Positions 5,826 to 9,107 of a stretch of DNA of 9,107 nucleotides are shown piece by piece. This DNA is from Gammaproteobacteria bacterium (GTDB lineage: Bacteria; Pseudomonadota; Gammaproteobacteria; Pseudomonadales; Pseudomonadaceae): assembly GCA_012513235.1 (NCBI GenBank), contig JAAZCO010000396.1, positions 1 through 9,107 of the forward strand, given 5' to 3'. Position 1 is the stretch's first letter; each line of letters begins with the position of its first letter. The translations under genes were made by a program, and so were the position numbers. The notes under the pieces are model-generated. The model was not told where the DNA came from. It made no database searches and saw only the letters and a program-made list of their open reading frames with translations.

Positions 5826-5845
5826 GGCGGGCACAAGTGCCCGCC
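5826..5845. repeat. REP-like GC-rich palindrome, copy 1
   Basis: GGCGGGCAC (5826-5834) and GTGCCCGCC (5837-5845) are perfect complements around AA. On the minus strand it reads as GTAGGGCGGGCACTT followed by the other arm, the wording of common intergenic palindromes. The stretch TATGAGGTTGGCG just before it (from 5808) recurs, lacking one T, before copy 2, so the duplicated unit is longer than the palindrome. It lies upstream of the sigma-54 promoter of pilA. Confidence 0.65.
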
Positions 5846-5868
5846 CTACGGTTGCTGTGTATGAGGTG

Positions 5869-5890
5869 GCGCGGGCATTTATGCCCGCGC
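5869..5890. repeat. REP-like GC-rich palindrome, copy 2
   Basis: GCGCGGGCAT (5869-5878) and ATGCCCGCGC (5881-5890) are perfect 10-base complements around TT. It shares the CGGGCA/TGCCCG core with copy 1 about 43 bases away and the same TATGAGGT-GGCG lead-in. The outer bases differ from copy 1 in a paired way (GGC/GCC against GCG/CGC, and AC/GT against AT/AT), so the stem is kept while the sequence changes. Confidence 0.65.
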
Positions 5891-5976
5891 GGTTCAGAAG
5901 CCCACGCCGCGTATGGATAGAATTGGCCGCACAAGAGGGGGTTACGAGATTGGCCACATTGTATGTAAGGCGTCAT

Positions 5977-5999
5977 AGAGTGACAAAAATTGTCACTCT
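5977..5999. promoter_or_regulatory. Inverted repeat with GACAA/TTGTC cores, possible pilus-gene activator site
   Basis: AGAGTGACAA (5977-5986) and TTGTCACTCT (5990-5999) are perfect 10-base complements around AAA. It lies about 150 bases upstream of the pilB start and about 210 bases upstream of the estimated pilA transcription start. PilR sites in Pseudomonas aeruginosa contain repeated TGTC elements, and each arm here carries one. The distance is larger than usual because the two REP-like palindromes lie in between, but enhancer-type activators tolerate this. It could instead be a hairpin or an operator for pilB. Confidence 0.4.
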
Positions 6000-6076
6000 G
6001 CACGCAAAATTGCGCGGTAGTGAATGTGGCGGGTGACGTTTTTATGTCGCTGCCTGTGAAAAAGCCCGGGAGAATT

Positions 6077-6105
6077 TTGCAGCAGGCTGTCTTGTGGGCT
6101 ATAAG
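6077..6105 (+). promoter_or_regulatory. Candidate sigma-70 promoter of pilB
   Basis: TTGCAG (6077-6082) and TATAAG (6100-6105) are 17 bases apart. The -10 matches five of six consensus bases, the -35 only three. A start near 6112 would leave about 36 bases before the pilB ATG. The following TATATATATG run (6121-6130) offers a second, poorly placed -10. Weak evidence only. Confidence 0.28.
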
Positions 6106-6147
6106 TAGCGGCATAATGCTTATATATATGCGCGCAGGACACAATAG

Positions 6148-7842
6148 ATGAATGATGCAGTTAATTTAATCGGCCTCGCCAAGCAATTGGTTGAGACCGG
6201 CCTTCTCGACGAAAAGAAAGCCGCCGACGCGGTGCTTCGTGCCAAGCAAAATAAAATGTCGTTGGTCACTTGGCTGGCGCAAAATAAATTAGTCAAAAGC
6301 AATATCCTCATGCGCGTGGCCGGTGAGCAGTTTGGTATTCCGTATTTTGATTTAAAAGCGATGAACCCTGAGGTCTTTCCTAAAGACTTAATCAGCGAAA
6401 AACTCGCGCGGCAATACCGTGCTTTACCCTTGTATAAACATGCTAATAAGTTGTTTGTCGCGGTATCGGATCCGGGTAGTTTGCAGGCAGTCAAGGATAT
6501 TCAGTTCAGTACCGGCCTGTTGGTCGAAGCCTTATTGGTTGAAGACGATAAGCTCGGGCAAGCCATTGATACCCTGTACCAGTCGGTGACGGGTGGGTTG
6601 GAAGGGATCAATGATGACGAGCTGGATAATCTTGATTTACAAGACACCGAAGCGCGTGATGTCGGGCAAAGTGCTGAGCTGGATGAAACGCCTGTGGTGC
6701 GTTTTGTCAATAAAATGCTGCTGGATGCGATTAAAAGCGGTGCGTCGGATTTGCACTTTGAGCCCTATGAGAAAACTTACCGCGTGCGCTTTCGTATTGA
6801 TGGAGTGTTGTTTCAAACCGCCACGCCGCCTTCACAATTGCGTGACCGTATTACTGCGCGTTTAAAAATCATGGCCTCGATGGATATCTCTGAGCGCCGT
6901 AAACCGCAAGATGGCCGTATTAAACTAAAAATATCCAGTAATAAATCCATCGACTTCCGTGTGAGCACCTTGCCCACCTTGTGGGGCGAGAAAGTGGTAA
7001 TGCGTATTTTGGATTCCAGCAGTGCGCAAATGGGGATTGATGCGCTGGGTTATGAGCCAGATCAAAAACAGCTGTATCTGGATGCCTTGAGCAAACCACA
7101 AGGGATGATTCTGGTGACTGGCCCGACCGGTTCCGGTAAAACGGTGTCTTTGTACACCGGCTTAAATATTCTTAATACCGATGATGTGAATATCTCCACC
7201 GCGGAAGATCCGGTGGAGATTAACTTGGAAGGTATTAACCAGGTGAACGTCAATCCCAAGCAGGGCTTGGATTTTGCTACCGCCTTGCGTGCCTTTTTAC
7301 GTCAAGACCCGGACGTGATCATGGTCGGTGAGATTCGAGATCTAGAAACTGCCGAGATCGCCATTAAAGCTGCGCAAACCGGGCACATGGTGATGTCGAC
7401 TTTGCACACCAACAGTGCCGCAGAAACCCTCAACCGTTTGCGCAATATGGGCGTGGCCAGTTTTAATATTGCCACCTCAATCAACCTGATTATTGCTCAG
7501 CGTTTGGCGCGTCGTTTGTGCAGTTGTAAAAAGGCGATTGAAGTACCGGATGAGGCCTTGCTCGATGAAGGCTTTACCCCTGAGCAATTAGGTACTTTTA
7601 CTGTGTACGATGCCAATGGTTGTGATAACTGCCATGCCGGTTATAAAGGCCGTGTGGGTATCTATGAGGTGGTGAAAAGCACTCCCGCCTTGCAGAAAAT
7701 TATTATGCAAGATGCTAACGCCATCGAGATTGATGCGCAGATGCGTAAAGATGGTTTTAGTAGTCTGCGTGCCTCAGGCTTGCTGAAAGTGATTCAGGGC
7801 GTCACCAGCCTTGCAGAAGTTAACCGTGTGACTAAGGACTAA
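6148..7842 (+). CDS. pilB: Type IV pilus assembly ATPase PilB
   Basis: Cytoplasmic hexameric ATPase of the GspE/PilB family that drives pilin addition by turning the PilC platform. An N-terminal T2SSE_N-type domain (about 40-145) is followed by a linker with a run of acidic residues (about 152-182). The catalytic part then shows the N2 domain start (SGASDLHFEP, 197-206), Walker A GPTGSGKT (325-332), the Asp box around TAEDPVE (351-357), Walker B with IMVGEIRD and Glu395 (391-398), and the His box GHMVMSTLHTN (412-422). Four cysteines (458, 460, 492, 495) form the zinc-binding tetracysteine motif typical of PilB/GspE and missing from the retraction ATPases PilT/PilU. At 564 residues it matches Pseudomonas PilB. 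The ATG has AGGA nine bases upstream. pilC follows after five bases, so the two are surely cotranscribed, divergently from pilA. Confidence 0.97.
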   Translation: MNDAVNLIGLAKQLVETGLLDEKKAADAVLRAKQNKMSLVTWLAQNKLVKSNILMRVAGEQFGIPYFDLKAMNPEVFPKDLISEKLARQYRALPLYKHANKLFVAVSDPGSLQAVKDIQFSTGLLVEALLVEDDKLGQAIDTLYQSVTGGLEGINDDELDNLDLQDTEARDVGQSAELDETPVVRFVNKMLLDAIKSGASDLHFEPYEKTYRVRFRIDGVLFQTATPPSQLRDRITARLKIMASMDISERRKPQDGRIKLKISSNKSIDFRVSTLPTLWGEKVVMRILDSSSAQMGIDALGYEPDQKQLYLDALSKPQGMILVTGPTGSGKTVSLYTGLNILNTDDVNISTAEDPVEINLEGINQVNVNPKQGLDFATALRAFLRQDPDVIMVGEIRDLETAEIAIKAAQTGHMVMSTLHTNSAAETLNRLRNMGVASFNIATSINLIIAQRLARRLCSCKKAIEVPDEALLDEGFTPEQLGTFTVYDANGCDNCHAGYKGRVGIYEVVKSTPALQKIIMQDANAIEIDAQMRKDGFSSLRASGLLKVIQGVTSLAEVNRVTKD

Positions 7843-7847
7843 ACACT

Positions 7848-9065
7848 ATGGCGGCAAAAATACCTAAAGTAAGTACCTATGCCTGGGAAGGCAAAAACCG
7901 CCAAGGCGCAACCATCACCGGCGAAATGGCTGGCCATGACTTGGCCTTGATTAAAGCGCAATTGCGCAAGCAAGGTATTACGCCAACTAAGGTGCGTAAA
8001 AAAGGTAAGTCGCTGTTTGGTAGTGGTAAAAAAATCAAGCCGATGGACATTGCTATGTTCACCCGGCAGATGGCGACCATGATGAAGTCCGGTGTGCCGC
8101 TGCTGCAGTCCTTTGACATTATTGCTGAGGGTTTAGACAATCCCAATATGCGCAGTTTGGTGGAGTCGGTTAAAACTGATATTGCTGGCGGTAATACCTT
8201 TGCCGGCTCATTGCGTAAGCATCCTCAGTATTTTGACGGTCTGTATTGCAACTTGGTTGAGGCCGGTGAGCAGGCGGGTGCCTTAGAAGTGCTGCTCGAT
8301 CGCGTCGCCACCTATAAAGAAAAGACTGAAGCGCTCAAGTCTAAAATCAAGAAAGCCATGAACTACCCTATTGCCGTGGTTGCGGTAGCCTTTATTGTGA
8401 CAGCGATTTTGCTGATTAAGGTGGTGCCGCAGTTTGAGGAAGTGTTTGCCAGCTTTGATGCTGAGCTGCCGGCCTTTACTCAGATGGTGATTGGGATTTC
8501 TGAGTTTGTGCAAGAATCGGGTTTGTATATTGTGCTGGGGATGGTGGCGCTGTTTTTTGCCTTTCGCCATTTTCATCGCAGTTCAGAGAAGTTTCGCGAT
8601 AACGTTGACCGAATGCTGCTGAAAGCGCCTATTGTGGGCGATATTATTTATAAGTCCTCGGTGGCGCGTTTTGGCCGTACCTTGGCCACAACCTTCTCTG
8701 CTGGTGTGCCTTTGGTGGATGCTTTGGACTCGGTGGCCGGCGCGACTGGTAACGTGGTGTTTAGAAACGCGGTGATGAAGGTCAAAGCCGATGTGTCCAG
8801 CGGTATGCAGCTCAACGTGTCAATGCGCTCCACGGGGGTGTTTCCGTCGATGGCGCTGCAAATGACGTCCATTGGTGAGGAGTCGGGTGCGCTCGATAGC
8901 ATGCTCGATAAGGTCGCCTCCTATTATGAAGCTGAAGTGGATAACGCGGTGGACGGTCTGACCTCTTTGATGGAGCCGCTTATTATGTCGGTGCTGGGTG
9001 TGTTGGTTGGTGGTTTGATTATTGCCATGTACTTGCCGATCTTCCAGTTGGGTGCGGTGGTTTAA
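7848..9065 (+). CDS. pilC: Type IV pilus inner membrane platform protein PilC
   Basis: Polytopic inner membrane protein of the GspF/PilC family, the platform on which PilB works to insert pilins into the growing fibre. It has two T2SSF domains (about 69-192 and 272-394), each opening with the typical pattern (FTRQMATMMKSGVPLLQSFD at 71-90 and FGRTLATTFSAGVPLVDALD at 275-294) and containing a G-E-G/S-G turn (VEAGEQAGAL, 137-146; IGEESGAL, 342-349). Three hydrophobic segments lie at about 174-196, 224-240 and 376-398. The ending MYLPIFQLGAVV is characteristic. The length of 405 residues is standard. AAGGA, inside the last codons of pilB, stands nine bases before the ATG, so translation is probably coupled. 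pilD, the prepilin peptidase, is expected next but begins beyond the window. Confidence 0.97.
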   Translation: MAAKIPKVSTYAWEGKNRQGATITGEMAGHDLALIKAQLRKQGITPTKVRKKGKSLFGSGKKIKPMDIAMFTRQMATMMKSGVPLLQSFDIIAEGLDNPNMRSLVESVKTDIAGGNTFAGSLRKHPQYFDGLYCNLVEAGEQAGALEVLLDRVATYKEKTEALKSKIKKAMNYPIAVVAVAFIVTAILLIKVVPQFEEVFASFDAELPAFTQMVIGISEFVQESGLYIVLGMVALFFAFRHFHRSSEKFRDNVDRMLLKAPIVGDIIYKSSVARFGRTLATTFSAGVPLVDALDSVAGATGNVVFRNAVMKVKADVSSGMQLNVSMRSTGVFPSMALQMTSIGEESGALDSMLDKVASYYEAEVDNAVDGLTSLMEPLIMSVLGVLVGGLIIAMYLPIFQLGAVV

Positions 9066-9092
9066 GCGCTAAACAGCGAGTTGTGATTGAAC

Positions 9093-9107
9093 GTAGAGCG
9101 GGCATTG
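9093..9107 (+). repeat. Possible cut-off copy of the REP-like palindrome
   Basis: The last bases (GTAGAGCGGGCATTG) resemble one flank and arm of the palindromes in the pilA-pilB gap: copy 1 on the minus strand reads GTAGGGCGGGCACTT, which matches at 12 of 15 positions. The window ends before a second arm could appear. If real, it lies 27 bases after pilC, between pilC and the presumed pilD. Confidence 0.3.

Noticed and set aside
5811..5960. Possible CRISPR-like array from repeated GGCGGGCA/GATTGGC words
   Set aside because: There are only two unequal palindromes and no evenly spaced identical repeats or spacers.
5722..6144. Frames on both strands across the pilA-pilB gap
   Set aside because: They exist only because the GC-rich palindromes lack stops. 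They overlap the pilA promoter and have no domain or ribosome site.
9066..9107. Start of pilD within the window
   Set aside because: GTG at 9083 opens a short frame (VIERRAGI), but this does not resemble the hydrophobic PilD start. The gene probably begins beyond the edge.

Overview
The window looks like chromosomal DNA of a gammaproteobacterium of the Pseudomonas type. The evidence is a pilA-pilB-pilC type IV pilus locus with pilA divergent from pilBC, a sigma-54 promoter in front of pilA, a TfpO-like pilin glycosyltransferase behind pilA, and a ComP/PilE-type minor pilin at the left edge. I cannot name the species. Base composition is moderate in most of the window, but clearly AT-richer from about 3.29 to 5.3 kb.

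Left part (1-560): the last codons of what may be pilY1, then the minor pilin gene pilE, closed by a strong palindromic hairpin. The hairpin also lies at the end of the next gene, which runs towards it. Middle part (566-3279): three genes with no obvious link to pili. They are a beta-CASP metallo-beta-lactamase-fold RNase (minus strand), a small membrane methyltransferase of the isoprenylcysteine/phospholipid N-methyltransferase type, and an SUI1/YciH-type translation factor. Between the RNase and the methyltransferase is an intergenic region with a good CRP/Vfr-type box. A short dispersed-type repeat (CATTGCGAGCG...) follows the methyltransferase gene.

Right part (3342-9107): the main pilus locus. 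On the minus strand, in order of transcription, are the major pilin pilA, a terminator hairpin, a Wzy_C-family ligase (TfpO-like) and a second divergent pilin. On the plus strand are pilB (assembly ATPase) and pilC (inner membrane platform). pilD would be expected next, but the window ends 42 bases after pilC. The 408-base pilA-pilB gap holds the sigma-54 promoter of pilA, two GC-rich REP-like palindromes, a 10-bp inverted repeat with TTGTC/GACAA cores that could be an activator site, and the pilB leader.

How the parts fit: PilB powers and PilC anchors assembly of a fibre made mainly of PilA, with PilE as a minor pilin. The TfpO-like ligase probably moves a lipid-linked glycan onto the pilin. 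Both pilins end in a serine just beyond the C-terminal disulphide loop, which is the acceptor position known for TfpO systems. The second pilin recalls PilAII of Pseudomonas stutzeri. I do not see a wholly new system here. The most interesting points are the two-pilin/one-ligase cassette, the ligase start codon buried in the pilA terminator, and the repeats inserted in the pilA control region.
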